44,457 bases of DNA from Pseudomonadota bacterium (GCA_023390905.1 JAEWBY010000004.1:1-44457); one strand, 5' to 3'. Shown: positions 1-10,176, numbered from the stretch's first letter. Notes: generated by a model from the sequence alone, not told the origin. Made by a program: numbers and translations.

Positions 1-62
1 GCTCTACCCCCCCCCCCCGCCGCCCCCGCCCCCCCGGTTCCATCCACCATCGGGGTATGCGC

Positions 63-401
63 ATGAAACTGATCACCGCCATCATCCGGCCGTTCAAGCT
101 CGACGACGTACGAGAGTCCCTGTCGCAAGCGGGCGTGTCGGGCATCACCGTCACTGAAGTCAAAGGCTTCGGGCGGCAGAAGGGCCACACCGAGCTGTAT
201 CGCGGCGCCGAATACGTCGTCGACTTTTTGCCCAAGATCAAGATCGAGACCGTCGTCACCGACGAGCGCCTGGACGCCGTCATCGAGGCCATCCAGCAGG
301 CCGCCGGCACGGGAAAGATCGGCGACGGAAAGATCTTCGTCACCACCATCGATCAGGTCATCCGCATCCGCACCGGCGAAGTCGGCGCGGACGCGCTCTA
401 A
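63..401 (+). CDS. glnK: PII nitrogen regulatory protein GlnK
   Basis: Small trimeric PII signal protein that senses 2-oxoglutarate, ATP and ADP, and is uridylylated under nitrogen limitation. It gates AmtB and tunes NtrB. The ATG at 63 gives 112 residues, the standard PII length, and puts the modified T-loop tyrosine at position 51 within YRGAEYVVDF, so it is preferred over the in-frame ATG at 57. The N-terminus MKLITAIIRPFKLDDVRE and the B-loop TGKIGDGKIFV (residues 83-93) are family-typical. amtB follows 16 bases downstream, the classic glnK-amtB pair, which is why GlnK is chosen over GlnB. Only 62 bases of upstream sequence are present, so its promoter (probably sigma-54/NtrC dependent) is outside the window or within the poly-C stretch. 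Confidence 0.96.
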   Translation: MKLITAIIRPFKLDDVRESLSQAGVSGITVTEVKGFGRQKGHTELYRGAEYVVDFLPKIKIETVVTDERLDAVIEAIQQAAGTGKIGDGKIFVTTIDQVIRIRTGEVGADAL

Positions 402-417
402 CACTCGGAGCCCCCCA

Positions 418-1935
418 ATGAAGACTCGACTGTTCGACGGGTGGAAGACCCGTGCGCAAACGCTGTGCCTGGCCGTTCTCTTTGGCGCGTCGATGATGGG
501 CGTGATGACGGCGGCCGCCGCGCAGGATCCGGCCGCACCGCCGCCGGCCGCCTCCACCGAAGCTGCCAGCGTGCCGCAGGAAACCACGCCGCCGGCCGCA
601 CCGGCCGATGTGTCCGATCAACTCGCCGTGCCGGCCGGATCCGGCGTGGAGGCCGGGGCCGGCATCGCCGCGGATACGCCGCCGCCAGCGGCTGAAGCCG
701 CGCCCGAGGTGAACAAGGGCGACGTGGCGTGGATGCTGACTTCCACGTTGCTGGTGCTGCTGATGGTGGTACCCGGGCTGGCGCTGTTCTACGGCGGCAT
801 GGTGCGTTCGAAGAACGTGCTGTCGGTGCTGATCCAGGTCATCACCGTGTTCTCGCTGCTGGTGATCCTGTGGGTGATCTACGGCTACAGCCTGGCGTTC
901 TCCGGCGAAGGTCCGTGGATCGGCAATCTCGACAAGGTGCTGCTGAAAGGCGTGACGCTGGAATCGCTGGCGGCCACCTTCACCCAGGGCGTGAGCCTGC
1001 CCGAATACGTGTTCGTCGGCTTCCAGGCGACGTTCGCCGGCATCACCGGCGCGTTGATCGTCGGTGCGTTCGCCGAACGCGTGCGCTTTGCCGCCGTGCT
1101 GCTGTTCTCGGTGCTGTGGTTCACCTTCGGCTATCTGCCGCTGGCGCACATGGTGTGGGCCGCGGGCGGTTATCTGTTCGACAAGGGCGCGCTGGATTTC
1201 GCCGGCGGCACGGTGGTGCACATCAACGCGGGCGTGGCGGGCCTCATCGGCGCGTACTTCGTCGGCAAGCGCGTGGGTTTCGGGCGCGAGGCACTCAAGC
1301 CGCACAACGTCACCTTCACCTTCGTCGGCGCGTCGCTGCTGTGGGTGGGCTGGTTCGGCTTCAACGCCGGCTCGAACCTGGAAGCCAACGCCGGCGCGGC
1401 GCTCGCCTTCCTCAACACGCTGCTCGCCACCGCCGCCGCCATCCTCGGCTGGGCGCTCACCGAGAAGTTCACCAAGGGCAAGTCTTCGGCGCTGGGCGTG
1501 GCCTCGGGCGCGGTCGCCGGACTCGTGGGCATCACCCCGGCGTGCGGCACGGTCGGTCCGTTCGGGGCGATCGTCATCGGCTTGGCGGCCGGTGTGATCT
1601 GCGTGTGGGGCGTCACCGGTCTCAAGCGCCTGCTCGGTGCCGATGACAGCCTGGACGTCTTCGGCGTGCATGGCCTGGGCGGCATCGTCGGCGCGATCCT
1701 CACCGGCGTGTTCAGTGCGGCCTCGCTCGGCGGCGTGAAGGGGGAGGGCTATGACATCGCCACGCAGGTCGGCATCCAGGCGCTCGGCGTCGGCATCACG
1801 ATCGTGTGGATCGGCGTGGTGTCGGTGGTCTCGTTCCTGATCGCCAAACTGGTGTTCGGCCTGCGCGTGGCCGAAGAGTCCGAACGCGAAGGTCTGGACA
1901 TCACCTCGCACGGCGAATCCGCCTACGAAGTCTGA
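418..1935 (+). CDS. amtB: Ammonium transporter AmtB with signal peptide and Pro/Ala-rich N-terminal linker
   Basis: Inner-membrane ammonium channel, a trimer in which each subunit conducts. The 505 residues begin with a signal peptide (about 1-35, ending AAAAQ), followed by a Pro/Ala-rich stretch of about 60 residues (36-98). The 11-helix core starts at KGDVAWMLTSTLL (from 100). The twin-histidine pore motif is visible as H268 (GGTVVHINAGVAG) and H418 (DVFGVHGLGG). The core resembles E. coli AmtB, but the linker after the signal peptide makes the protein longer. It is co-transcribed with glnK (16-base gap), whose product plugs the channel when nitrogen is ample. An SD-like GGAG lies just before the ATG. 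Function is secure; the role of the low-complexity linker is unknown. Confidence 0.96.
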   Translation: MKTRLFDGWKTRAQTLCLAVLFGASMMGVMTAAAAQDPAAPPPAASTEAASVPQETTPPAAPADVSDQLAVPAGSGVEAGAGIAADTPPPAAEAAPEVNKGDVAWMLTSTLLVLLMVVPGLALFYGGMVRSKNVLSVLIQVITVFSLLVILWVIYGYSLAFSGEGPWIGNLDKVLLKGVTLESLAATFTQGVSLPEYVFVGFQATFAGITGALIVGAFAERVRFAAVLLFSVLWFTFGYLPLAHMVWAAGGYLFDKGALDFAGGTVVHINAGVAGLIGAYFVGKRVGFGREALKPHNVTFTFVGASLLWVGWFGFNAGSNLEANAGAALAFLNTLLATAAAILGWALTEKFTKGKSSALGVASGAVAGLVGITPACGTVGPFGAIVIGLAAGVICVWGVTGLKRLLGADDSLDVFGVHGLGGIVGAILTGVFSAASLGGVKGEGYDIATQVGIQALGVGITIVWIGVVSVVSFLIAKLVFGLRVAEESEREGLDITSHGESAYEV

Positions 1936-1955
1936 TCCTCCGGCCAAGACGGCAT

Positions 1956-1972
1956 TGCACTAAACTGGTGCA
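1956..1972 (+). promoter_or_regulatory. NtrC-binding site (TGCAC-N7-GTGCA) at the ntrB start
   Basis: TGCACTAAACTGGTGCA is a 17-base near-palindrome that matches the enterobacterial NtrC enhancer consensus (TGCACC-N5-GGTGCA) almost base for base. The inverted repeat extends to ATTGCAC...GTGCAAT (1954-1974) and so runs into the ATG at 1973. Sitting between amtB and ntrBC, it is placed for NtrC autoregulation of ntrBC, as with the glnL promoter of E. coli. Seen directly; function inferred. Confidence 0.8.
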
Positions 1973-3035
1973 ATGTCGCCCGCGGCCCTGCTCCCGATGA
2001 TCCCCGAACCCGCGCCCGATGCGCTGAGCACACCGGTGGCCTGGGCCGACGCCGAAGGCCACATCAGCGGCGTCAATGCGGCGTTCGCCCGCTGGATGGG
2101 TGTCAGTGGCCGGCGCCTGCTGGGCCAGCCGCTGGCGGCGCTGGAAATCGAAGGCGACGCGATGGCCCGCTTCCTCGAAAATACCGATCGCGACGTGCTG
2201 CGCCTGCATCGGCTCGCGCTGGGCATGCCCGGCGAAGCGCCGCGCTTTGCCGAAGGCTGGCTCTCCCGCATGGAAGGGGGCGGCTGGCTGCTGGAAGCGC
2301 ATCCGGTCGATGAATTCCCGGCAATCGATCCCACCCAGGCCCTGCCCAGCGCGCTGAGCGCCGCACTCAAGGGACTGGCGCACGAGCTGCGCAATCCGCT
2401 GGCCGGATTGAAGGGCGCGGCGCAATTGCTGGCGCGGCGCGCGCAGCAGCGCGGCGACAACGACGACGAGCGCGAACTGATCGCGCTGATCGAAGCCGAA
2501 ACCGAGCGCCTCAATGGTCTGCTCGAACAACTGCTCTCGCCGGCGCCGCAGCGACCGCATGCCGCGCTGAACATCCATGCGGTGCTCGAACGCGTGCTGC
2601 GGCTGGCCGAAACCGAAGGCGGCTGGTCGGTGCGCCTGCAACGCGATTACGACCCGAGCCTGCCGGAACTGCCCGGCGATGCCGATCGGCTGACGCAGGC
2701 GGTCTGGAACCTGGTGCGCAACGCGATCCAGGCCGGCGCGGGCAGCGTGATCCTGCGCACGCGCGTGGAGCACGGATCGCGCATCCACGATCACCTGCAT
2801 GCGATGGCGCTGCGCGTGGAAATCATCGACGACGGCCGCGGCGTGCCCGAAGAACTCGCCGAACATCTGTTCCTGCCGCTGGTCAGCGGTCGCGCCGAAG
2901 GCACCGGGCTGGGGCTCGCACTGGCGCAACAGGTGGCGCGCGAGCACCGCGGAACGCTGATCTATCGCTCGCGTCCCGGCCATACCGTGTTCACCCTGCT
3001 GTTGCCGCAGGCACCCGACGCCGCGGAGGAACGTC

Positions 3036-3046
<11 letters not shown>
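1973..3046 (+). CDS. glnL: Nitrogen sensor histidine kinase/phosphatase NtrB (GlnL)
   Basis: Cytoplasmic two-component kinase that phosphorylates NtrC under nitrogen limitation and dephosphorylates it when bound by unmodified PII. Of 357 residues, about 15-110 form a PAS-like sensor. The HisKA box LAHELRNPLAGLKGAAQLL carries the phospho-histidine at H137. The ATPase N box (LVRNAIQAG) and G boxes (DDGRGVPEE, GTGLGLALA) follow. No transmembrane segment, as expected for NtrB. The start is uncertain: the ATG at 1973 has no Shine-Dalgarno sequence and lies inside the NtrC palindrome, and the next in-frame ATG is at 1997. The 3' end overlaps ntrC by 11 bases, which indicates translational coupling. 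Confidence 0.94.
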
Positions 3047-4469
<1,423 letters not shown>

Positions 4470-4487
4470 TGCGCATAGCGCTGCGGC

Positions 4488-4500
4488 TTGCAGGAGGCGG
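4488..4500. repeat. REP-like fragment, copy upstream of sodC
   Basis: TTGCAGGAGGCGG, followed about 20 bases later by CCCGCCTGCA, so the element can fold imperfectly. A related stub (TTGCAGGAGCGGG) lies just after sodC at 5240-5252. The pair looks like degenerate members of the short intergenic REP-type repeats common in xanthomonads and pseudomonads. It may also act as the ntrC terminator. Weak call, based on two copies only. Confidence 0.3.
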
Positions 4501-4664
4501 CACGGTCCGGGGCTGAAGGCCCGCCTGCATTCCGATCGCAGTGCCATTCGGGCCGACGCTTGCCTTCGCCCGATCCTCGTCACCGCGCATCATCCCGAGG
4601 CATTCATTGCGTCTGAATGACACTGCCGTTACGGTGCACGCTCCACGCAGACAGGAGGATGATC

Positions 4665-5219
4665 ATGCGCATTGCATTGCTGGCCACTGCGGCCGCGCTC
4701 GCACTGACCGCCTGCGGCAGCGCGCCGCAACCCACCCGCACCGCAGCGCCCGCGGCCACCAGCACGGCCAAGCAGGGCGTGGCGAACCTGGCTTCGGCAT
4801 CGGGCAGTCTGGTCAGCGGCAAGATCACGCTGACGCCGATGGGCAATGGCGTGCACCTGCTCGGTGAAGTCGGCGGCTTGCAGCCCAACAGCACGCATGG
4901 ATTCCATGTGCACGAGAAGGGCGATTGCAGCGCGGCCGACGCCAGCAGCGCCGGCCCGCATTTCAATCCCGCCGGCAGCCCGCACGGCCGCGCCGATGAA
5001 GGCGCGCATCATGCCGGCGACATGGACAACATCGTCGCCAATGCGGAAGGCGTGGCGAAGGTCAACATGCACGTCAACGGCGTCACTCTCGGCGGCGGCG
5101 CGCCGAATGACATCGCCGGCCGCGCCATCGTCGTGCATGCCTCGCCCGACGACTACACCAGCCAGCCCGCCGGCAATGCCGGTGCGCGCGTGGCGTGTGG
5201 AGTGATCGCGGCGCAGTAA
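4665..5219 (+). CDS. sodC: Copper/zinc superoxide dismutase, lipoprotein
   Basis: Envelope superoxide dismutase that converts superoxide to hydrogen peroxide and oxygen. The ATG at 4665 follows AGGAGG by about six bases and gives 184 residues. The first 17 form a lipoprotein signal with lipobox LTAC (C17). The SOD fold then shows copper ligands H81 and H83 (GFHVHEKGDC), bridging H99 (GPHFNP), further zinc/copper ligands H107, H116, D119 and H158, and the C88-C178 pair that would form the structural disulphide. A Ser/Ala/Thr-rich linker (about 18-45) separates the lipid anchor from the domain. Transcribed alone. REP-like fragments flank it on both sides. Confidence 0.95.
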   Translation: MRIALLATAAALALTACGSAPQPTRTAAPAATSTAKQGVANLASASGSLVSGKITLTPMGNGVHLLGEVGGLQPNSTHGFHVHEKGDCSAADASSAGPHFNPAGSPHGRADEGAHHAGDMDNIVANAEGVAKVNMHVNGVTLGGGAPNDIAGRAIVVHASPDDYTSQPAGNAGARVACGVIAAQ

Positions 5220-5239
5220 GGCCGCGCGATCGGATTCGG

Positions 5240-5252
5240 TTGCAGGAGCGGG
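5240..5252. repeat. REP-like fragment, copy downstream of sodC
   Basis: TTGCAGGAGCGGG, closely related to the element at 4488-4500. It lies in the 140-base gap between the convergent ends of sodC and the minus-strand gene ending at 5360. No other feature is apparent in that gap. Confidence 0.3.
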
Positions 5253-5359
5253 TTGCGCGATTGGATCACGCCGGCCCGCGTCGGTGGATCATCCGTCCCG
5301 GCTGGCGCCGCGCCTGCGGCGTTGAACCGGCGATTGGCGACGCCTGCGAATCGCGCTGA

Positions 5360-6244
5360 CTACGCAAGCATGGCCTGGCACGGATCCTCCGTGCTCGGGC
5401 AATGCGCGAACGTCACCGGAATGCCGTGCGCTTCCAGCACCGCGGCGAACTGCTGCTGGCGCGCCTGGAAGAACTGGTACGCGCGTTCCAGGCGATCGTC
5501 GGTGGATTCTTCCGGCGCGTAACGCTTGCGCCAGCTCGCCGGTTCCAGCAGGGCGATGCGCACCTCGCCATCGACATAGCGCAGCAGGGGCTCCGGCGGC
5601 GCGTCGAGCCAGGCTTCCTCGGCCGGCGCGAGCAGCGCGGTTTCGATGATCGGCCACAGCGATTCCAGACCGCCGTGACCGTACTGCATCGCCATCATCG
5701 CCGCGAGATCGTGCAGGGTCAGGTAGCGCGCGTGTTCGATGCGGGCATCGAAGGCCTGCTGCGCGAGCAGCGCGGTATCGGCCTGCGCCATGCCGGTTTC
5801 GAGCAGCACCTCTTCCAGTCGATCGGCCACCGCCCCGAGCGTGGAGTTCCCGCCTGTGAGCAGGAACGGCACCACGCGCAGACTGCCGCCCATCAGATCT
5901 TCCGAGGCCTGGAACGGCAGCGGCACGTCTCCGGCTTCATCGGCACCGAAGGCGATCAAGCGCGGCCCGCTGTTGCGGCCGGGCGCGCGCTGATGCAGTT
6001 CTTCGAGCCGACGATGCAGCGGCCAGCCCGGACGCAAGGCTTCGGCCGGATCGAAATGCGCGGCCGCCAGACTGAGATCGAGTTCGCGAATCTGCGGCAC
6101 CAGCGCCGCCAGATCCCGGCCCATGCGTTCGACCAGCGCACCGGCGTCGGCGGGTTGCAGCGCGGCGATGCGCGGCGTCGAGCCCGCGGACAACTCCAGT
6201 GCAAGAAAGCCCTTCACGTGCGATGCGGTTGGGGAAGCGGTCAT
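5360..6244 (-). CDS. Conserved hypothetical protein of unknown function
   Basis: A 294-residue soluble, acidic, Ala/Leu-rich protein that I do not recognise. There is no signal peptide and no obvious transmembrane helix. Codon use (GC-rich third positions) matches real genes in the window and the frame is the only sensible one here. Features: N-terminus VKGFLALELSAGS, a glycine-containing PFLLTGGN segment near residue 135, helical AAMMAMQYGHGGLESLW near 187-203, and a C-terminus with two cysteines (FAHCPSTEDPCQAML). It is transcribed divergently from the thiolase gene, 94 bases apart. No catalytic signature stands out, and no function is proposed. Confidence 0.75.
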   Translation of the reverse strand: MTASPTASHVKGFLALELSAGSTPRIAALQPADAGALVERMGRDLAALVPQIRELDLSLAAAHFDPAEALRPGWPLHRRLEELHQRAPGRNSGPRLIAFGADEAGDVPLPFQASEDLMGGSLRVVPFLLTGGNSTLGAVADRLEEVLLETGMAQADTALLAQQAFDARIEHARYLTLHDLAAMMAMQYGHGGLESLWPIIETALLAPAEEAWLDAPPEPLLRYVDGEVRIALLEPASWRKRYAPEESTDDRLERAYQFFQARQQQFAAVLEAHGIPVTFAHCPSTEDPCQAMLA

Positions 6245-6338
6245 GTCAGCGTTTGGCGGTGATGAGGGGGCGCATTACACTTGCATTATGCCTGCCGCCG
6301 CCGCGGCGTCCGATTCACGCCTTCCGATGAGGTTGCCC

Positions 6339-7619
6339 ATGCCTTCCGCCCGTCCCGTCGCCATCCTCGGCGGCGTACGCATTCCGTTCTGCCGGCAGAA
6401 CACGGCCTATGCGGATGTGGGCAACCTGGGCATGTCGGTGCGCACGCTGGGCGCGCTGGTCGAGCGCTTCGGCCTGCATGTCCAGCAACTCGGCGAAGTG
6501 GCGATGGGCGCGGTGATCAAGCATTCCAGCGACTGGAATCTCGGCCGCGAAGCCGCGCTGTCCTCGGGCCTTTCGCCGCTGACGCCGGGCATCACGTTGC
6601 AGCGCGCCTGCGGTACCAGCCTGGACAGCATCATCACCATCGCCAACAAGATCGCGCTGGGCCAGATCGAATCGGGCATCGGTGGTGGTTCGGACACCAC
6701 CTCCGACGTGCCGATCGTGTACGGCAAGCGGCTGCGCGCGCGCATCCTGGCGGCCAATCGCGCCAGGACGCCGCAGGACAAGATCAAGACGCTGCTGAAA
6801 GGCTTCAAGTTCAGTGATCTCAAGCCGGAATTTCCGGGCGTGGCCGAGCCGCGCACCGGCAAGAGCATGGGCGATCACTGCGAGGACATGGCCAAGGAAT
6901 GGAACATCTCGCGCGATTCACAGGACGAACTGGCGGTGGCTTCACACCACAAGCTTGCTGCCGCCTACGAGCGCGGATTCTTCGATGATCTGATCGCGCC
7001 GTTCCGGGGCGTGCAGCGCGACAACATCCTGCGCCCGGATACTTCGCTGGAAAAACTCGCCACGCTCAAGCCGGCATTCGACAAAACCAGCGGACGCGGC
7101 ACCTTGACCGCGGCCAATTCGACGCCGCTGACCGATGGCGCCGCGGCGGTGCTGCTGGCGAGCGAGGAATGGGCGCGTGCGCATGGGCACGAGCCGCTGG
7201 CCTACCTGCGTGACGCGCAGGTGTCGGCGGTGGATTTCGTGCATGGCGAAGGCCTGCTCATGGCGCCGACCATCGCCGTGCCGGAAATGCTCCGCCGCCA
7301 TGGCCTGACGCTGCAGGATTTCGACTTCTACGAAATCCACGAAGCATTCGCCGCGCAGGTGCTGTGCACGTTGCGCGCGTGGGAAAGCGAGGATTACTGC
7401 CGCAACCGGCTCGGCCTCGACGCCCCGCTGGGTCGCATCGATCCGGTGAAGTTGAATCCCAACGGTTCCTCGCTGGCGACCGGGCATCCGTTCGCCGCCA
7501 CGGGCGCGCGCATCGTCGCCAGCGCCGCGAAGGAACTCAAGCAGCGCGGCGGCGGGCGTTGTCTGGTGTCGATCTGCACCGCAGGCGGCATGGGCGTGGT
7601 CGCCATCATCGAGCGCTGA
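6339..7619 (+). CDS. Acetyl-CoA C-acyltransferase (thiolase, FadI-like)
   Basis: Thiolase of fatty-acid beta-oxidation, cleaving 3-ketoacyl-CoA with CoA or condensing two acetyl-CoA. The ATG at 6339 gives 426 residues, close to E. coli FadI. The nucleophilic cysteine is C91 in LQRACGTS, the HEAFAAQ motif replaces the biosynthetic NEAFA as in FadI and trifunctional-enzyme thiolases, and the C-terminal pair is H383 in GHPFAATGAR and C413 in CTAGGMG. An in-frame ATG at 6288 would add a low-complexity extension and is less likely. No fadJ-like partner is adjacent, so it may be a stand-alone degradative thiolase. Substrate chain length cannot be read from the sequence. Confidence 0.92.
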   Translation: MPSARPVAILGGVRIPFCRQNTAYADVGNLGMSVRTLGALVERFGLHVQQLGEVAMGAVIKHSSDWNLGREAALSSGLSPLTPGITLQRACGTSLDSIITIANKIALGQIESGIGGGSDTTSDVPIVYGKRLRARILAANRARTPQDKIKTLLKGFKFSDLKPEFPGVAEPRTGKSMGDHCEDMAKEWNISRDSQDELAVASHHKLAAAYERGFFDDLIAPFRGVQRDNILRPDTSLEKLATLKPAFDKTSGRGTLTAANSTPLTDGAAAVLLASEEWARAHGHEPLAYLRDAQVSAVDFVHGEGLLMAPTIAVPEMLRRHGLTLQDFDFYEIHEAFAAQVLCTLRAWESEDYCRNRLGLDAPLGRIDPVKLNPNGSSLATGHPFAATGARIVASAAKELKQRGGGRCLVSICTAGGMGVVAIIER

Positions 7620-7762
7620 CCCGGCCGCAACGCGCACGCGCAAGGAACGGGGTTGGTCCGCAGGGCCGGCGGTCATGACCGGTTGAGTTCGGCTGGCGGA
7701 TGATGCGATCCCGCCGCGCAGCGCGCGCGGTATCTCGACCCCCGCATTGCACAGGAGCGTGT

Positions 7763-8746
7763 ATGGCCCGGTTGCGTCCTGCAGTTTCCCTCGTTCTGTG
7801 TCTGCTGCTCGCGGCCTGCGCGCGCCAGGAACAGGCCGCCGATGTCGCCGCCGAAGCACGCGATACCGGCGCGGCGAGCGCCGATATGGCTGAAGCGGCT
7901 CCGGCCGCGCCGCCCCAGCAGGCGACCACACCGCCGGCACCCCCGGTCAGCGCGTCGGCGATGGCCTCGGCCGCGTTGACCCAGACCGATCCGCAGCGGC
8001 GTTTCGTGCGCACGGCCGAAGCCCGCTTCGAGGTCAAGGATGTGTACCAGGCCGCGCTGGCGATCGAGGATCAGGTGGCCGCGGCGGGTGGCTTCGTCGT
8101 CCACAACGAGATCCGCTCGCACAGCCTGGGGCAGCGGCTGAAATCGATCGGGCAGGGGCGCCTGCTGGAATTGAACGAGTATTCGATGCAAGGCCAGCTC
8201 ACCGTTCGCGTTCCGAGCGAGCGCACGCAGGAATTCCTGCGCGCGATCGCCAGGCAGATGGAATTCCTCGATCACCGGACGTTCGAGGCGCGCGACGTGC
8301 AGTTCGACATCCTGCGCGAGCAACTCGCCCGGCAGGGCGGCGAGGATGCGCAGCAAGCGCTCGCGCAGGCCGGCAACGATGGCGGCCGCCTGCGTGATCG
8401 GGTGGAGGCCGTGCAGGCGCAACAGGCCGCACGGAGTTCACGCGATGAAGCCTGGTTGCAACAGCGCGAACTCGATGATCGCATCGCCTTCTCCACGATC
8501 TCGCTGACCTTCGAGCAGCCGTCGCAGGTCCGCACCATCGAACGTGTCGATACCCGCGCGGCCATGCGTGATGCCGGGCCCGGCTTCTTCAAGCGGCTGG
8601 GCCTGTCGATGCAGTCGGGCTGGCATGGCTGCCTTGAAGCGGTCATCGCGCTGGCCTATCTGTGGCCGCTCTGGGTCGTGGTGCTGGCAGGGGTGTTCGG
8701 ATTCCGTGCGTGGCGTGCGCGCCGGATCATCCCGAAGAAAGCCTGA
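7763..8746 (+). CDS. DUF4349 domain lipoprotein with C-terminal membrane helix
   Basis: 327 residues from the ATG at 7763, preceded by CAGGAG. The signal peptide ends in lipobox LAAC (C19), then comes an Ala/Pro-rich linker. The DUF4349 domain (about 80-280) begins at RRFVRTAEARFEVKDVYQ and includes the family-like QLTVRVPSERTQEFLRAI. A helical section precedes SFSTISLTFEQ-type beta sequence. A hydrophobic helix near 296-312 (LWPLWVVVLAGVFGF) is followed by basic residues. DUF4349 proteins are membrane-associated and of unknown biochemical role. It forms its own unit; the palindrome GGTCATGACC lies upstream at 7671-7680. Confidence 0.87.
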   Translation: MARLRPAVSLVLCLLLAACARQEQAADVAAEARDTGAASADMAEAAPAAPPQQATTPPAPPVSASAMASAALTQTDPQRRFVRTAEARFEVKDVYQAALAIEDQVAAAGGFVVHNEIRSHSLGQRLKSIGQGRLLELNEYSMQGQLTVRVPSERTQEFLRAIARQMEFLDHRTFEARDVQFDILREQLARQGGEDAQQALAQAGNDGGRLRDRVEAVQAQQAARSSRDEAWLQQRELDDRIAFSTISLTFEQPSQVRTIERVDTRAAMRDAGPGFFKRLGLSMQSGWHGCLEAVIALAYLWPLWVVVLAGVFGFRAWRARRIIPKKA

Positions 8747-8913
8747 GCCCCGTTTTGGCGAGCGCCGGGCGCTTGTAACGCCAGCGCACTGGGGCGGCGC
8801 GGTGGATCGCGGGAGTTCGTCCGCTTCGCGGACGCAGACGAAGCCGCCTGGCCGGCCCCGTTGCGGAGCCCCGCTGCGCGTCGTGGTGCGATCCGCGCGA
8901 TGCGCGCCGACGC

Positions 8914-10176
8914 TCAGCCGCGGAGCCGCGGCATGCCGTGCGCGTCGCGTTCCTCGGATACGGCCTGGTCGTAGATCTTCTGGCGCAGATCGCGGCCGGG
9001 CAGTTCGATCGCCGGTTCGCCGCGCTGCACGCGCAAGGCATTCGCGTAGCTGAGCTGCGCGAGCGCGGCATCGCCCGAGGCGGCAAAGCCATCGCCCAGT
9101 TCTTCCCAGGCTTCGGCGCTGGCGCCCTGGGCGAGCGCGCGATGCAGGAATTCCTGCGCCTGCGGCCATTGGTTCTGCTGCCGCGCAAGCCGCGCCAGCG
9201 CGACCAGCAATGCGGGACTGTCCGAATGCGCCTGCAGCCAGCGCTGCGCACTGGCGCGCCGCGAATCGGCCTTGCCGACCGGCAACTGTCCGTAGAGCGC
9301 CACCAGCGACTCGTCCCAGTGCGCGTCGATCGCCGTTTCCAGACTGCGGATCGCCGCATCGTCCCAGCGCATCGCCGCAGCACGCGTGGCGTATGCACCG
9401 ACGATGGACGATTCATTGCGCAGCGGCTTGGGCAGGGTTTCCCAGCGCTCGGCCAGCATGTTGGCATCACTGGCCTCACGCACCGACTGTGCGGCCAGGC
9501 GGCTTTCGAGCGCGGCCAGGTGTTCCGGCGACAACGCCTGCTGTTGCTTGATCGCCCCGAGCAGGCCATAGGCTTCGCCGCTGCGACCCAGCGCCGCGAG
9601 TGCTTCGGCGCGCAACGCCAGCCCGCGCGGCGGCAGCGGTTGCACCGTCGGCAGGTCCAGTGCGGCGAGTGCATCCATCGGCGCGCGGCGCGCGAGCGCG
9701 CGATCGGCGATCAGCAGGGCATGCGCCGAGGCATTACGCGCGGCCAGTGCATCGAGATGACGGCGAGCGGCCGCGTCGTCGCCGCGCGCATCGGCCGCAC
9801 GCACCGCGCCGATGCGCGCGATGCCGCCGACTTCGTCGTCCTCGGCGGCACGTTCGAGCAGTTTTTCCGCGCGCGTCCAGTGGCCGGCGTGCAGTGCGTC
9901 GAGCCCTTCAATCAGGCGTGCACGCGCCTGCTTGCGGCGATAGCGTCCCCACGCGCGGAACGGCAGTGTCAGCAGCTTCCAGATCAGCCAGACGATCACG
10001 CCGGCCAGCAGCAGTGTCAGCGCCGCGCGCGGCACGTCCGTGTCCCAGTCATAGCCGCCGAGCTGCACGAACACGCGGCCGAAATCGCGCGTGTGTTCCT
10101 GCGCCATCCATTGCGCCGCCAGTACGCCCAGCGCGACCAGGACCAGCAGGATCAGCGTGGTGCGGAAGATTTTCAT
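8914..10176 (-). CDS. hemY: HemY, membrane TPR protein of heme biosynthesis
   Basis: Inner-membrane protein associated with the late heme pathway, usually co-transcribed with hemD and hemX. The ATG at 10176 overlaps the hemX stop by four bases and gives 420 residues. Two transmembrane helices (about 6-25 and 50-66, TLLLAGVIVWLIWKLL) are followed by RRKQARARLIEGLDALHAGHW, the HemY_N signature, and then TPR-like helical repeats to the C-terminus (for example residues 330-390, AEAWEELGDGFAASGD). Length and layout match the E. coli protein. It is not the B. subtilis HemY (protoporphyrinogen oxidase). Its exact biochemical role in the family is unresolved. Confidence 0.93.
   Translation of the reverse strand: MKIFRTTLILLVLVALGVLAAQWMAQEHTRDFGRVFVQLGGYDWDTDVPRAALTLLLAGVIVWLIWKLLTLPFRAWGRYRRKQARARLIEGLDALHAGHWTRAEKLLERAAEDDEVGGIARIGAVRAADARGDDAAARRHLDALAARNASAHALLIADRALARRAPMDALAALDLPTVQPLPPRGLALRAEALAALGRSGEAYGLLGAIKQQQALSPEHLAALESRLAAQSVREASDANMLAERWETLPKPLRNESSIVGAYATRAAAMRWDDAAIRSLETAIDAHWDESLVALYGQLPVGKADSRRASAQRWLQAHSDSPALLVALARLARQQNQWPQAQEFLHRALAQGASAEAWEELGDGFAASGDAALAQLSYANALRVQRGEPAIELPGRDLRQKIYDQAVSEERDAHGMPRLRG

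Noticed and set aside
358..1947. A 529-residue minus-strand frame over amtB
   Set aside because: Shadow of amtB; extreme Arg/His/Gly/Gln content.
6123..6338. A longer N-terminus for the thiolase
   Set aside because: The added residues are low-complexity and antisense to the divergent gene; homology begins at VAILGGVRIPF after the ATG at 6339.
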